This document shows positions 52,261-60,607 of a DNA stretch of 64,000 nucleotides, piece by piece. Position numbers and translations under genes: made by a program. The notes beneath the pieces are model-generated. The model was not told the origin of the DNA. It did no database searches and worked only from the letters and a program-made list of their open reading frames with translations. The first letter of the stretch is position 1. Every line of letters starts with the position of its first letter. This stretch comes from Thermus brockianus (lineage in GTDB: Bacteria; Deinococcota; Deinococci; Deinococcales; Thermaceae). The DNA lies in the NCBI RefSeq assembly GCF_001880325.1, contig NZ_CP016312.1, positions 1,178,001-1,242,000 on the forward strand. The letters are read 5' to 3'.

Positions 52261-52746
52261 TTAGGGGCCGGCCTTAAGCTCGCGCACGTACCAGCTTAGG
52301 GCCGGCCCCCCGTCTTTCACGTGGCGGAAGCCCTGGGCCTTAAAGAAGGCGATGGCGCGGGCGTTGTTGCCGTAGACCACGGCGTAAAGCCGCGCCACCC
52401 CGGCCAGGTGGTCCACCAGGTGGGCCAGGGCCCGCCGCCCCAGGCCAAGGCCCTGGCGGTCTTCCCGGATGAGGAGGAGGCTCAAGGTGGCGTCCTCCGC
52501 CTCGGGGTAGTGGAGCTTGTAGTCCACATAACCCACGGCCTCCGCCTCCTGGAAGAGCAGGAAGGCGCGGCGGCGGGGGTCTTTTTCCAAGGTGGCGAGG
52601 TCGCGGGCCACGTCCTCGAGGGTGGGCATCTCCATCCCGATCAAGGCGAAGTACCCGGGGCTTTGCCGATAGACGCGGTGGAGAAGAGGGGCGTCCTCCG
52701 GGGCCGCCGGGCGGAAGGCGAGGCTTAGGGTCCGCATCCCCCCCAT
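52261..52746 (-). CDS. GNAT family acetyltransferase
   Basis: The 161-aa protein has the GNAT acetyl-CoA motif LLIREDRQGLGLGRRALAHLVD and the typical C-terminal NNARAIAFFKAQGFRHVKDG. The acetyl acceptor is unknown. It is convergent with the ferredoxin gene, eight bases apart. Confidence 0.88.
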   Translation of the reverse strand: MGGMRTLSLAFRPAAPEDAPLLHRVYRQSPGYFALIGMEMPTLEDVARDLATLEKDPRRRAFLLFQEAEAVGYVDYKLHYPEAEDATLSLLLIREDRQGLGLGRRALAHLVDHLAGVARLYAVVYGNNARAIAFFKAQGFRHVKDGGPALSWYVRELKAGP

Positions 52747-52783
52747 GTTACCCTGCCCCTTCTAAGAAGCGGGTGAAAGAAAA

Positions 52784-52806
52784 CCGCCCCGGGAAACCCG
52801 GGGCGG
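52784..52806 (-). terminator. Terminator of csp
   Basis: Perfect 10-bp arms CCGCCCCGGG and CCCGGGGCGG with a three-base loop are followed on the minus strand by TTTTCTTTC. Confidence 0.85.
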
Positions 52807-52818
52807 CGCTCCGCCCTT

Positions 52819-53040
52819 TTACCTGCGGGCCGGCTCCACCACGGTGACGTTCACCGCCTGGGGGCCCTTGCCGTTCTTGCCCGGCTCCACGTCAAAGGTG
52901 ACGATGTCGCCCTCGTTCAGGGTGCGGAACCCCTTGGCGTTGATGGCGCTGAAGTGGACGAACACATCCGTGTCCCCCTCGCGCTCAATGAAGCCGTAGC
53001 CCTTCTCCGCGTTGAACCACTTGACCCGACCCTTCTGCAT
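52819..53040 (-). CDS. csp: Cold-shock domain protein
   Basis: The 73-aa OB-fold RNA chaperone has both RNA-binding motifs, RNP1 GYGFIER and RNP2 VFVHFSAI, and starts [17 protein letters not shown]. Its long leader (about 95 bases) may itself respond to temperature. Confidence 0.97.
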   Translation of the reverse strand: MQKGRVKWFNAEKGYGFIEREGDTDVFVHFSAINAKGFRTLNEGDIVTFDVEPGKNGKGPQAVNVTVVEPARR

Positions 53041-53145
53041 ACCGCTCCTTCGCTTCCGGGCCCTTGCCGGGCCCGTATCCGGGGCCTTAGGGGTTGCTTT
53101 AGACCCAAGGGGCCACCCTGAAGCGACCCGGAATACCTCACTTTA
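53041..53145 (-). promoter_or_regulatory. csp promoter and long 5' leader
   Basis: A TAAAGT -10 box (minus strand, 53140-53145) predicts transcription from about 53133, leaving an untranslated leader of roughly 93 bases rich in GGCCC/GGGCC segments (GGGCCCG near 53070 and CAAGGGCCC near 53060). The -35 would fall at the end of dnaJ. Confidence 0.42.
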
Positions 53146-53157
53146 CCACAGACCGGG

Positions 53158-54207
53158 CTACTTGAGGAAGAACCCCTTAAGCCGTTCCCAAAACCCCTCG
53201 GGGGCCACCTCCTCCCCCACCTCCTCGGCGTAGGCCCTAAGGAGCTTTTGCGCCTTGGGGGAAAGCCTTTTGGGGACGGCGAGTTCCACCACCACCCTTA
53301 GCGCCCCCCGTCCCCGGCCCCCGGGGTGGGGGAGGCCTTCACCCGGTAGCTCAAACACCTCCCCATGCCCCGTGCCCGGGGGGATGTCCAAGGGGATGGG
53401 GCCGGAAAGCCCCGGCACCTCTACCCGGGTGCCCAGGGCGGCCTGGGCCAGGCCCAGGCGCAGGCGAAAGACCAGGTCCGCCCCTTGGCGCTCCAGGTGG
53501 GGGTGGGGGCGCACCCGGAGGCGCACGTAGAGGTCGCCGGGCCCCCCTGGGGCCAGGTTGCCGTAGCCTGGTACCCGGAGGACGTGGCCCTCGTCCATCC
53601 CTGGGGGGATGCGCACCGTAATCCTTTCCTCCCGGGGGATGCGCCCCCGGCCGTGGCAGGTGGGGCAGGCCTCCGCCAGGAGGTGGCCCTGGCCCTTGCA
53701 GTGGGGACAGGTGGTGCGGGTGACGAAGCCACCAAAGAAGCCTTGGCGAAAGGTTTCCACCACCCCGCGCCCCCCACAGGTGGGGCAGGTTACCCGCTTG
53801 CCCCCCTGGCCCCCGCAGGCCTCGCAGGGCACGAGCCGGGCGTAGACCACCTCCGCCTCCTTGCCCAGGAGGAGGTCTTGGAGCTCCACCTCCACCTCCG
53901 CCTCCAGGTCCTCCCCCCTGGGGGCGGCCCGGGGGGAGCGGAAGCCGAAGACCTGGGCGAAGAGGTCAAAGAGGTCCTCGGCGCGGTATTCCGGCTGCCC
54001 CAGGAGGCCCCGGTCGTACTGGGCCCGCTTTTCCGGGTCGGAGAGCACAGCGTAGGCCTCGTTGATCTCCTTGAAGCGCTCCTCCGCCGCCTTGTCCCCG
54101 GGGTTGCGGTCGGGGTGGTACTGCAGGGCGAGCTTGCGGTAGGCCCGTTTAATTTCCTCCTGGGTGGCCTCGCGGCCCACCCCCAGGATGGCGTAGTAGT
54201 CCTTCAT
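53158..54207 (-). CDS. dnaJ: DnaJ (Hsp40) with zinc-finger domain
   Basis: The 349-aa co-chaperone has an N-terminal J domain ([14 protein letters not shown] in QYHPDRNPG), a short linker, a cysteine-rich domain with four CxxCxGxG-type repeats ([32 protein letters not shown]), and the C-terminal substrate domain. It is full length, unlike the short zinc-less Thermus DnaJ. No dnaK or grpE is adjacent. The start follows a minus-strand TAAAGT box by nine bases. Confidence 0.95.
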   Translation of the reverse strand: MKDYYAILGVGREATQEEIKRAYRKLALQYHPDRNPGDKAAEERFKEINEAYAVLSDPEKRAQYDRGLLGQPEYRAEDLFDLFAQVFGFRSPRAAPRGEDLEAEVEVELQDLLLGKEAEVVYARLVPCEACGGQGGKRVTCPTCGGRGVVETFRQGFFGGFVTRTTCPHCKGQGHLLAEACPTCHGRGRIPREERITVRIPPGMDEGHVLRVPGYGNLAPGGPGDLYVRLRVRPHPHLERQGADLVFRLRLGLAQAALGTRVEVPGLSGPIPLDIPPGTGHGEVFELPGEGLPHPGGRGRGALRVVVELAVPKRLSPKAQKLLRAYAEEVGEEVAPEGFWERLKGFFLK

Positions 54208-54214
54208 CCACTTA

Positions 54215-54250
54215 GCACTTTACAGGGAGGGCGCCCTTCTGCTAAAGTGC
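54215..54250. promoter_or_regulatory. Divergent dnaJ/aminotransferase promoters in a GCACTTTA dyad
   Basis: GCACTTTA (54215-54222) and TAAAGTGC (54243-54250) are perfect 8-bp inverted repeats. Each contains a TAAAGT -10 box pointing outward. TTTACA (54219-54224) can act as the plus-strand -35, so the two promoters overlap. TTAGCACTT in the left arm resembles half of a CIRCE heat-shock operator. Confidence 0.55.
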
Positions 54251-54256
54251 CAGGCA

Positions 54257-54283
54257 ATGAGGCTCCTGCGAGCTATCCGGTAG
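54257..54283 (+). CDS. Putative leader peptide MRLLRAIR
   Basis: An eight-codon frame, ATG to TAG, begins eight bases after the plus-strand TAAAGT box, where a leaderless transcript would start. Its stop codon touches the base of a large hairpin. It is the right size and position for a regulatory leader peptide. The encoded residues do not point clearly to one amino acid. Confidence 0.4.
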   Translation: MRLLRAIR

Positions 54284-54312
54284 GGGGCCCCTTCCTTCGG
54301 GAAGGGCCCCCC
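54283..54312 (+). terminator. Attenuator hairpin before the aminotransferase gene
   Basis: A GC-rich stem of about 12 bp (left arm GGGGGCCCCTTCC, right arm GGAAGGG plus C7) closes on a TTCG tetraloop. It lies after the promoter and 43 bases before the start codon, so it must be read through or avoided. A one-base imbalance (CCCC against GGG) may be another sequencing undercall. Confidence 0.55.
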
Positions 54313-54354
54313 CGGTTTGGCTGCGGGGGCCTCGCTTCATCTAGGAGGAAGCCC

Positions 54355-55414
54355 ATGTTGCTCCTGACCCCCGGACCCACCCCCATTCCCGAACGCGTGC
54401 AAAAGGCCCTCTTGCGCCCCATGCGGGGGCACCTGGACCCCGAGGTCTTGGCGGTGAACCGGGCCATCCAAGATCGGCTCTTGAGGCTCTTTGACCCCGG
54501 GGAAGGGGCGCTGGTGGCCGCTTTGGCCGGCTCGGGGAGCCTGGGCATGGAGGCGGGCCTGGCCAACCTGGACCGGGGCCCGGTGCTCGTCCTGGTGAAC
54601 GGGGCCTTTTCCGCCCGGGTGGCGGAGATGGCGGCCCTCCACGGCCTGGACCCCGTGGTCCTGGAATTCCCCCCGGGGGAGGCGGTGGACCCCGAGCGGG
54701 TGGCCCAGGCCCTTAGAAAACGCCGCTACCGCATGGTGGCCCTGGTCCACGGGGAAACCTCCACCGGGGTTTTGAACCCGGCGGAGGCCATCGGGGCCCT
54801 GGCCAAGGAGGCCGGGGCCCTTTTCTTCTTGGACGCCGTGACCACCTTGGGGATGCTCCCCTTCTCCATGCGGGCCATGGGGGTGGACTACGCCTTCACC
54901 GGGAGCCAGAAGTGCCTCTCCGCCCCGCCGGGCCTGGCCCCGGTGGCGGTTTCGGCGGAGGCGAGGAAGGCCTTTTCCGGGAAACGGGGATGGTACCTGG
55001 ACCTCGCCCGGGTGGCGGAGCACTGGGAGCGGGGGGGGTACCACCACACCACCCCGGTCCTCCTGCACTACGCCCTCCTCGAGGCCCTGGACCTGGCCTT
55101 GGAAGAGGGCGTGGAGGCGAGGGAAAAGAGGGCGCGGGAGGTCTACGCCTGGCTTCTGGAGGAGCTAAAGGCCCGGGGCTTTAGCCCCTATCCCAAGGAA
55201 AGCCCCTTGCCCACGGTCTTGGTGGTCCGCCCCCCGAGGGGGTGGAGGCGGACCGCCTGGTCAAGGCCCTTTACGCCCAAGGGGTGGCGGTGGCCGGGGG
55301 ATTGGCCCCACCCGGGGAGAGGTCCTGCGGCTCGGCCTCATGGGGGAGGGGGCCCGGAAGGAGCTTTACCAGGCTTTCCTGGAGGCCTTGGACCGGGTCT
55401 TGGCCCTAGCGTAG
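54355..55414 (+). CDS. Class V alanine--glyoxylate/serine--pyruvate aminotransferase, interrupted by two -1 frameshifts
   Basis: Joined frames give 353 aa of a fold-I PLP aminotransferase. It has [48 protein letters not shown] and the PLP lysine in [15 protein letters not shown]. Breaks are at C runs 55230-55235 and 55306-55309; restoring one C in each yields [20 protein letters not shown] and [19 protein letters not shown] before the stop. It transfers an amino group between alanine or serine and glyoxylate or pyruvate; the pair is not fixed. A ribosome binding site (ctaggaggaa) precedes ATG 54355. It overlaps uppP convergently by nine bases. Confidence 0.9.
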
Positions 55415-56190
55415 GAAGAAGTAGGCGTAAAGGAGGGCTAGGGCCATGCGGTAGTAGGCGAAGGGGCGGAAGCCGTAGCGCTTCACGAAGCCGAGCATCC
55501 AGCGCACGGTGAGAAGGGCGGTGACCAGGGCGGCGAGGAAGCCCAGGAGGAGAAGGCCATACCCCCCTCGGGCACCGCCTGGGCGCTTTTTAGGAGGTCG
55601 TAGCCCACGGCCGCCAGCATGGTGGGGAGGGCGAGGAGGAAGCTGAACTCCGCCGCGCCCTTCCGGGATAGCCCCAACAGGAGCCCTCCCAAAATGGTGG
55701 CCCCGCTCCGGCTCGTGCCGGGGAAGAGGGCGGCCAGGCCCTGGAAGACGCCGATGAGGGCCACCCGCCCAAGGGGAAGCTCGGTGGCGTCCCGGAAGCG
55801 GGCCCTTTCCGCCAGGCGGTCGGCGAAGAGGAGGACGAGGCCCACGAAGAAGAGGAAGAAGACCACCACGTCGTCCCGTCCCAGGATGACCCCCTTGATG
55901 AAGGGGTAGAGGAGAAAGCCCATGGCCGCCGTGGGCAGGAAGGCCACCCCGATGCGGAGCCAAAGGGCCCGGTCCACCAGGAAGCGCCTCCCATAAAGGA
56001 GGAGGATGGCCAGGATGGCCCCAAGCTGGATGGCGATGAGGAAGGTCTTCAAAAAGGGATCGCTTTCCACCGGTAGGCCCAGGAGGTGGAAGAGCAGGGT
56101 CAGGTGGCCGGTGGAAGAGATGGGCAAGAACTCCGTGAGCCCCTCCACCACCCCCAAGAGAAGGGCTTCCCAAGCGCTCATGCGGCCCAT
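55406..56190 (-). CDS. uppP: Undecaprenyl-diphosphatase UppP (BacA), interrupted by a -1 frameshift
   Basis: Joined frames give 261 aa of an integral membrane phosphatase that recycles the undecaprenyl carrier. The family motifs [15 protein letters not shown] and [12 protein letters not shown] are present among about eight helices. The break is at the C run 55562-55567 (coding-strand G run); one more G turns [12 protein letters not shown] into [18 protein letters not shown] and restores the last two helices ending [17 protein letters not shown]. Confidence 0.93.
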
Positions 56191-56204
56191 GCTACCATGG
56201 GGAC

Positions 56205-56845
56205 GTGGAGGTTTCCGTCCTCATCCCCGCCGCCGGAAGGGGGAGCGGCTGGGTCTTGGGCCCAAGGCCTTCCTGAAGGTGGGGGGGAAGACCCTCTTGG
56301 AGTGGGCCCTGGGCCCCTTCGCCCAGGCGGCGGAGGTCCTGGTGGCCTTGCCCCCCGGGGTGGAGGCGCCCAAGGGCCTCAGGGCCACGTTTCTGCCGGG
56401 CGGGGAGACCCGCCAGGCCTCCGTGGCCCGGCTTCTGGAGGCGGCAAACCTTCCCTTGGTCCTGGTGCACGATGTGGCCCGGCCCTTCGTGAGCCAGGAT
56501 CTTCTGGAGAGGGTCCTAAAGGCTACCCAGGCCACGGGGGCGGCGGTGCCCGTCTTGCCCGTGCCGGACACCCTGGTCCGGCCGGAAGGGGAGGGCTACG
56601 GGGAGGTGGTGTCCCGGGAGGCCTTGCGCCTGGTCCAGACCCCCCAGGGCTTCTTCACCGCCCTTTTGCGGGAGGCCCACGCCTACGCCAGGAAGCGGGG
56701 CCTTCTGGCCACGGACGACGCCCAGCTGGTGCGGGCCTTGGGCTACCCCGTGGCCTTGGTGGAAGGGGAACGCACGGCCTTTAAGATCACCTATCCGGAG
56801 GACCTCCTCCTGGCGGAGGCCCTGGCGCGGGCATGGAACGGCTAG
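56205..56845 (+). CDS. ispD: 2-C-methyl-D-erythritol 4-phosphate cytidylyltransferase, interrupted by a -1 frameshift
   Basis: Joined frames give 213 aa. The GTG start gives [11 protein letters not shown] and, after restoring one G in the run 56239-56243, [23 protein letters not shown]. Further motifs are [33 protein letters not shown] and the C-terminal [14 protein letters not shown]. It makes CDP-methylerythritol in the non-mevalonate isoprenoid pathway and overlaps ispE by 13 bases. Confidence 0.93.
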
Positions 56846-57671
56846 CGGTGGCCAAGGTGAACCTGGGGCTTTCCCTTTTGGGGCGAAGGCCCGATGGGTA
56901 CCACGAGCTCCACACCCTCTTCGCCGCCCTCACCTTCGGGGACCGCCTCTATCTGGAGCCCATCCCCGAGGGGATTGAGTTCAGGGGCCGCTACGGCAAG
57001 CGGAACCTCGCCTACCGGGCGGCGGCTTTGTACCTGGAGGTGGCGGGCTTTCCGGGAGGAGTGCGGATCGTGCTGGAAAAGGCCTTGCCCGAGGGGGCGG
57101 GCCTGGGCGGGGGAAGCTCGGACGCCGCCCAGGTGCTTTTGGGCCTGAAGGAGCTCTATCCGGCGGAGGTGGACCTCTTCGCCCTGGCCCTTTCCTTGGG
57201 GGCGGACGTGCCCTTTTTCCTCCTGGGCGGGGGGGCGGAGGCCCGGGGGATTGGGGAGCGGCTTCGCCCCCTGGCCCTCCCCCCCTTCCCGTGGTGGTGT
57301 TTGCCCCGGGCCTGCGCCTTCCCACCCCCCGGGTGTACGGGGAGGTGAAACCCCACGACTTCGCCCCCGAGCTCCCCGTGGAGGAAATCCTGGGGGCGCT
57401 CGCCCGGGGGGAGGAGCCCCCCTATTGGAATAGCCTAGAAGGCCCCGCCTTCCGCCTTTACCCTGAGCTCAAGGAGGTAAAGGCCCGTCTCAGGGGTTTG
57501 GGGCTCAAAGGGGTCCTCATGACGGGCTCGGGGAGTGCCTTTTTTGGCCTGGCGGAAAGCGAGGAACACGCCGAGGCGGTGGTGAAGGCCCTAAGGCACC
57601 GGGGTTTTGTCCGCAAGGGTATTCTGGGAGGTCCCCATGTCCCCTCTGGAAACGGCGCTTTCCCCCTATAG
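56833..57671 (+). CDS. ispE: 4-diphosphocytidyl-2-C-methyl-D-erythritol kinase, interrupted by a -1 frameshift
   Basis: Joined frames give 279 aa of a GHMP kinase: [22 protein letters not shown], the glycine-rich ATP loop LPEGAGLGGGSSDAAQVLLGL and, in the second frame, VLMTGSGSAFFGL. The break is near 57288-57290, where a missing C changes PFPVVVFAPGLRL into PFPWWCLPRA. It follows ispD in the isoprenoid pathway. The next gene starts inside its end. Confidence 0.93.
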
Positions 57672-58206
57672 CGAGGCCTTGGCGGAGCTGAAGGCCCTGC
57701 CCATCCGCTGGGACCAGGAGCGCTTTCTTTTTTGGTTAAAGCAGGACTATCCCTTCGTGGAGGCCCTCTACCGCTTCCAGGTGGGGCTTTTGGCGGAGGC
57801 CCCCCAGGCCCACCGCTTTCCCCTGGTCCAGGCCCTCTTAGCCACGGTGGAGGAGCTGGACTGGCTCCTTTCCCAAGGGGCGGACCCCAAGGAGCCCGTG
57901 CACCCCGTGCGCCAGGAGTACGCTGCCCTCCTGGGGGAGATGGGGGGCCTGGCCTACCCTTACCGCCTCGTCCTCTTTTACTTCCTGAACCGCCTTTTCC
58001 TCGAGGCCTGGAACGCCCACGTGGAAGGGGAAGGCCCCTGGCAGGAGCTCGCCGAACACTGGTCGGCCCCGGAGTTCCAGGCGGTGCTCTACGACCTGGA
58101 GGTCATCGCCCAGGGCCAGTTGGCCGAGCTAGACCCCCATCTCCTCCAGGCCTACCTGGCCCGCATCCTGGAGATGGAGAAGAGGACCTGGAGCCTACTC
58201 CTTTAG
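57637..58206 (+). CDS. TenA/THI-4-like family protein
   Basis: The 189-aa all-helical protein resembles the TenA/PQQC superfamily: FLFWLKQDYPFVEALYRFQVGLLAEAP and RLFLEAWNAHVEGEGPWQELAEHW followed by an EMEKRTWSLL ending. TenA proteins hydrolyse aminopyrimidines in thiamine salvage using a catalytic Cys, which I do not see here, so the activity is uncertain. It overlaps the end of ispE and is convergent with carD by four bases. Confidence 0.72.
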   Translation: MSPLETALSPYSEALAELKALPIRWDQERFLFWLKQDYPFVEALYRFQVGLLAEAPQAHRFPLVQALLATVEELDWLLSQGADPKEPVHPVRQEYAALLGEMGGLAYPYRLVLFYFLNRLFLEAWNAHVEGEGPWQELAEHWSAPEFQAVLYDLEVIAQGQLAELDPHLLQAYLARILEMEKRTWSLLL

Positions 58207-58697
58207 TTGAGCTCCTCGCCCCAGGCCTCCTCAAAGAGGCGCTTGGCCTCCTGCACGGAGATTTCCAGGGTCTGGGAAACCTCTTCGGCCAAGAGGTAGA
58301 TGGCCCGCCTTAGGGCCTGGCGGTCCAGGTCGGCCAGGCCCCGCTCCAACTCCCAGGCCCGGAGCTGCCCCGCCATCTGGGCGATGCGGTAGGGGTTCCC
58401 GTCGGCCAGGATCTCGCTCGTCTTCCGGTGCCTCGCCGCCCACTGTTTGGGCAGGGGCATGCGCCCGTTTTTCAAGAGGTCCAGGATGACGGGCACCTCC
58501 TCCGGGCTTAAGGCCTTGCGCATCCCCACGCTATGGGGAGCCTCCACGGGCACGTAGGCCTTGGAGCGGGAGCCGGGGAAATCCACCTGGTAGTAGGCCC
58601 GGCTTACGCCGCTCACGCTCCGCTGGGCTATGCCCGCCACCACACCGACCCCGTAAGGGGGTAGGACCACCTTGTCGCCGGGACGAAACTCTTTCAC
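58203..58697 (-). CDS. carD: CarD/CdnL family RNA polymerase-binding regulator
   Basis: The 164-aa protein has an N-terminal RID domain (VKEFRPGDKVVLPPYGVGVV...) that binds the RNA polymerase beta subunit, then a helical C-terminal DNA-backbone-binding domain (MPLPKQWAARHRKTSEILADG). It stabilises open complexes at many promoters, including rRNA. The GTG at 58695-58697 overlaps the tetR stop; the longer frame upstream is the tetR end in another frame. Confidence 0.96.
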   Translation of the reverse strand: MKEFRPGDKVVLPPYGVGVVAGIAQRSVSGVSRAYYQVDFPGSRSKAYVPVEAPHSVGMRKALSPEEVPVILDLLKNGRMPLPKQWAARHRKTSEILADGNPYRIAQMAGQLRAWELERGLADLDRQALRRAIYLLAEEVSQTLEISVQEAKRLFEEAWGEELN

Positions 58698-59254
58698 GGC
58701 GCGACTCCTTTCCGGAGCACCAAGAGGAGGTGCTCCATGTAGGCCTCTACCTCTAGCTGGGGGGTACACCCTAAAGCCGCCAGCACGGCGGCGGTGGCCT
58801 TAGGGGAAAGCTCGGGCCGTACGGCCCCTTCCGCCTGGCCGCTTCGCACCAGTTCTTCCAGTAGGTCCAGGTAGTGCTGGTGCAGGCCCTTGAGCCAAGG
58901 GGTGGGGTCTTCCATGGCCTCCCGGGCCACGGCGGCCCAAAGGCCCCGCCACTCCTCTATCCAGGCCAGGCGCTTGCGCAAAAGGGCCTCCAGGCGCACA
59001 AAAAAGGGCGCCCGCAGGCGCACCACCTCCTCCACCTCCCGGTAAAAGGCCCAGGTCCTTTCCTCCACCAAGGAGCGCAACAGGTCCTTCTTGTCGCGGA
59101 AGTAGAGGTAGATGGTGCCCTTCCCCACCTCCGCTCTCCGGGCTACCTCCTCCATTTTGAGCCCGGAAAGCCCCATCTCCCGGAGAATTTCCAAGGTGGC
59201 CTCGAGGATGGCCCGCTTCTTATCCTTGGAAATCGCCCCCGGGGGGGATACCAT
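58694..59254 (-). CDS. TetR family transcriptional regulator
   Basis: The 186-aa regulator has an N-terminal helix-turn-helix (ILEATLEILREMGLSGLKMEEVARRAEVGKGTIYLYFRDK) and a helical ligand/dimer domain. ATG 59252-59254 is chosen; a longer in-frame version would extend into the intergenic region. A TAGACT box lies 16 bases upstream. It is translationally coupled to carD by a GTGA overlap and divergent from the cyanophycinase-like gene. The ligand is unknown. Confidence 0.92.
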   Translation of the reverse strand: MVSPPGAISKDKKRAILEATLEILREMGLSGLKMEEVARRAEVGKGTIYLYFRDKKDLLRSLVEERTWAFYREVEEVVRLRAPFFVRLEALLRKRLAWIEEWRGLWAAVAREAMEDPTPWLKGLHQHYLDLLEELVRSGQAEGAVRPELSPKATAAVLAALGCTPQLEVEAYMEHLLLVLRKGVAP

Positions 59255-59336
59255 CGCGGCCACGTGCTTGAGTCTACCACACCGCCCTTTTCCTTTCATG
59301 AGGAAGGCGCTACCCTAAGGGGCAAGGAGGCAGGGT

Positions 59337-60049
59337 ATGCGTCAGGGCTTCTTCGCCTTGCTCACCGCAGATCCTTTGCGGGGGGCTTTGCGCCCCGTGG
59401 AGGAAAGGCTTTTGGCGGAGGCCCGGGGGAGGCCCTTTTCCTCGTCCCCTACCCCTTGCGGGACGTGGCGGAGGCCTGGCGCCTGGCCTACCGCCACCTG
59501 GGGCTCAAGCGGGGGAAGGTGGTCTACTTGAGGCGCAGGGAAGAGGCCTTTGACCCCGAGGTGGCCCAGAAGGTGGCGGAAAGCCCCTTGGTGCTCTTGG
59601 CCGCCGAGGGCCTCCCGGAGTTTTTGGACCTCATACGGGGAAGCCTCCTCCTCGAGGCCCTCCTGGAGGTCCACCGCCAGGGTGGGGGCGTGGTGGCCTT
59701 GGGGGAGGCGGCGGGGATTTTGGGCGAGGCCGCCTTTTACACCCTGGAGGGGGAGGTGCGGGCCGCCTTGGGCCTGGCCCTTCTGCGGGGCCTTGCCCTT
59801 TTGCCCCGGGTGGAGGAAAGGGGCAGGTTCTTGGCCCTTTCCCGCCTGGTGGCGGACAACCCGGACCTGGTGGGCCTGGGGCTATTGGAGAACACCGCCT
59901 TGCGCCTCTTAAGGGGCCTAGGGGAGGTCTGGGCAGGGGGGGTGACCCTGGTGGACGCCGGGGGGGCGGAGTTCACGGCCAGGGGGGTGAAGGGGCTTAA
60001 GGTGGACGTGCTTGCGGCGGGGGAGCGCTTCCCTTTGCCGGCCCTGTAG
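59337..60049 (+). CDS. Peptidase S51/cyanophycinase-like protein without catalytic Ser, interrupted by a -1 frameshift
   Basis: Joined frames give 237 aa (one G restored in 59425-59429, linking VEERLLAEARG to EALFLVPYPLRDVAEAW). The core reads GGGVVALGEAAGI where cyanophycinases have G-T-S-A-G-A, so the nucleophile Ser is Glu. LLPRVEERGRFLALSRLVADNPDLVGLGLLENTALRL matches the S51 H-F-S-x-R-G-R-x-x-R-L...G-I-G-L-D-E-x-T-A region but lacks its His. It therefore appears catalytically dead. The ribosome binding site caaggagg precedes the ATG. Confidence 0.8.
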
Positions 60050-60064
60050 CCTTACCATGGCCCC

Positions 60065-60564
60065 ATGCCCTCGGGGCGCGTGCACGAGGCCGTGAACCTG
60101 ACCGTTTTGGGGGCCGGGGCCCTCGCCTACCTGGCCCAAGGGGGCTCTCCGGAGGAGCCCCGGGCCTTGGCCTTCGCCTTGGCCTATCTGGCCGGCACCT
60201 ACCTGCTTTCCCCGGACCTGGACCTGGCGGAAAAGGGGGTGCGCGCCGGACGGCGCTGGGGGGTTTTGCGCCTCCTTTGGCGGCCCTATGGCTGGCTCTT
60301 CCGCCACCGGGGTCTTTCCCACACCTGGGTGCTGGGGCCCCTCACCCGGCTCGCCTACCTGGGGGGGTGGTTTGGGTTTTGGCCTTCCCCTTGGGGAGGC
60401 TTTTGGCCTACCTGGGGGTGGATTGGGACCTTCGGCCCCCTTCCTGGCCCAAGGAAGCCTTGGGGTGGGGGCTTTTGGGTTATTACCTTTCCCAGTGGCT
60501 CCACCTGCTGGCGGACGGCATCTGGCCGGACCACGATCTCAGGCAGCTTCGGCGGCCAAGGTGA
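60065..60564 (+). CDS. DUF2227/YfhO-like putative metal-binding protein, interrupted by a -1 frameshift
   Basis: Joined frames give 166 aa with HEAVNLTVLGAGALAYL, a LSPDLDLAEKG metal-type site, HRGLSHTWVLGP and a C-terminal QWLHLLADGIWPDHDLRQLRRPR; the H/D pattern and membrane-like helices match DUF2227. The break is the G run 60361-60367, where one more G gives LGGVVWVLAFPLGRLL. No reaction is known for the family. The thioredoxin-like gene starts 44 bases downstream. Confidence 0.78.
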
Positions 60565-60607
60565 GGGGGTTTACATACCCAGCCGGGGCAGGGTAGAAAA
60601 TGAGGGC

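Noticed and set aside
53365-54354. Long plus-strand extension upstream of the aminotransferase
   Set aside because: It is antisense to dnaJ. The real protein begins at the ATG at 54355 behind a ribosome binding site.
58874-59336. Upstream extension of the cyanophycinase-like frame
   Set aside because: It is antisense to tetR. The true start is the ATG at 59337 in another frame, joined through a one-base break.
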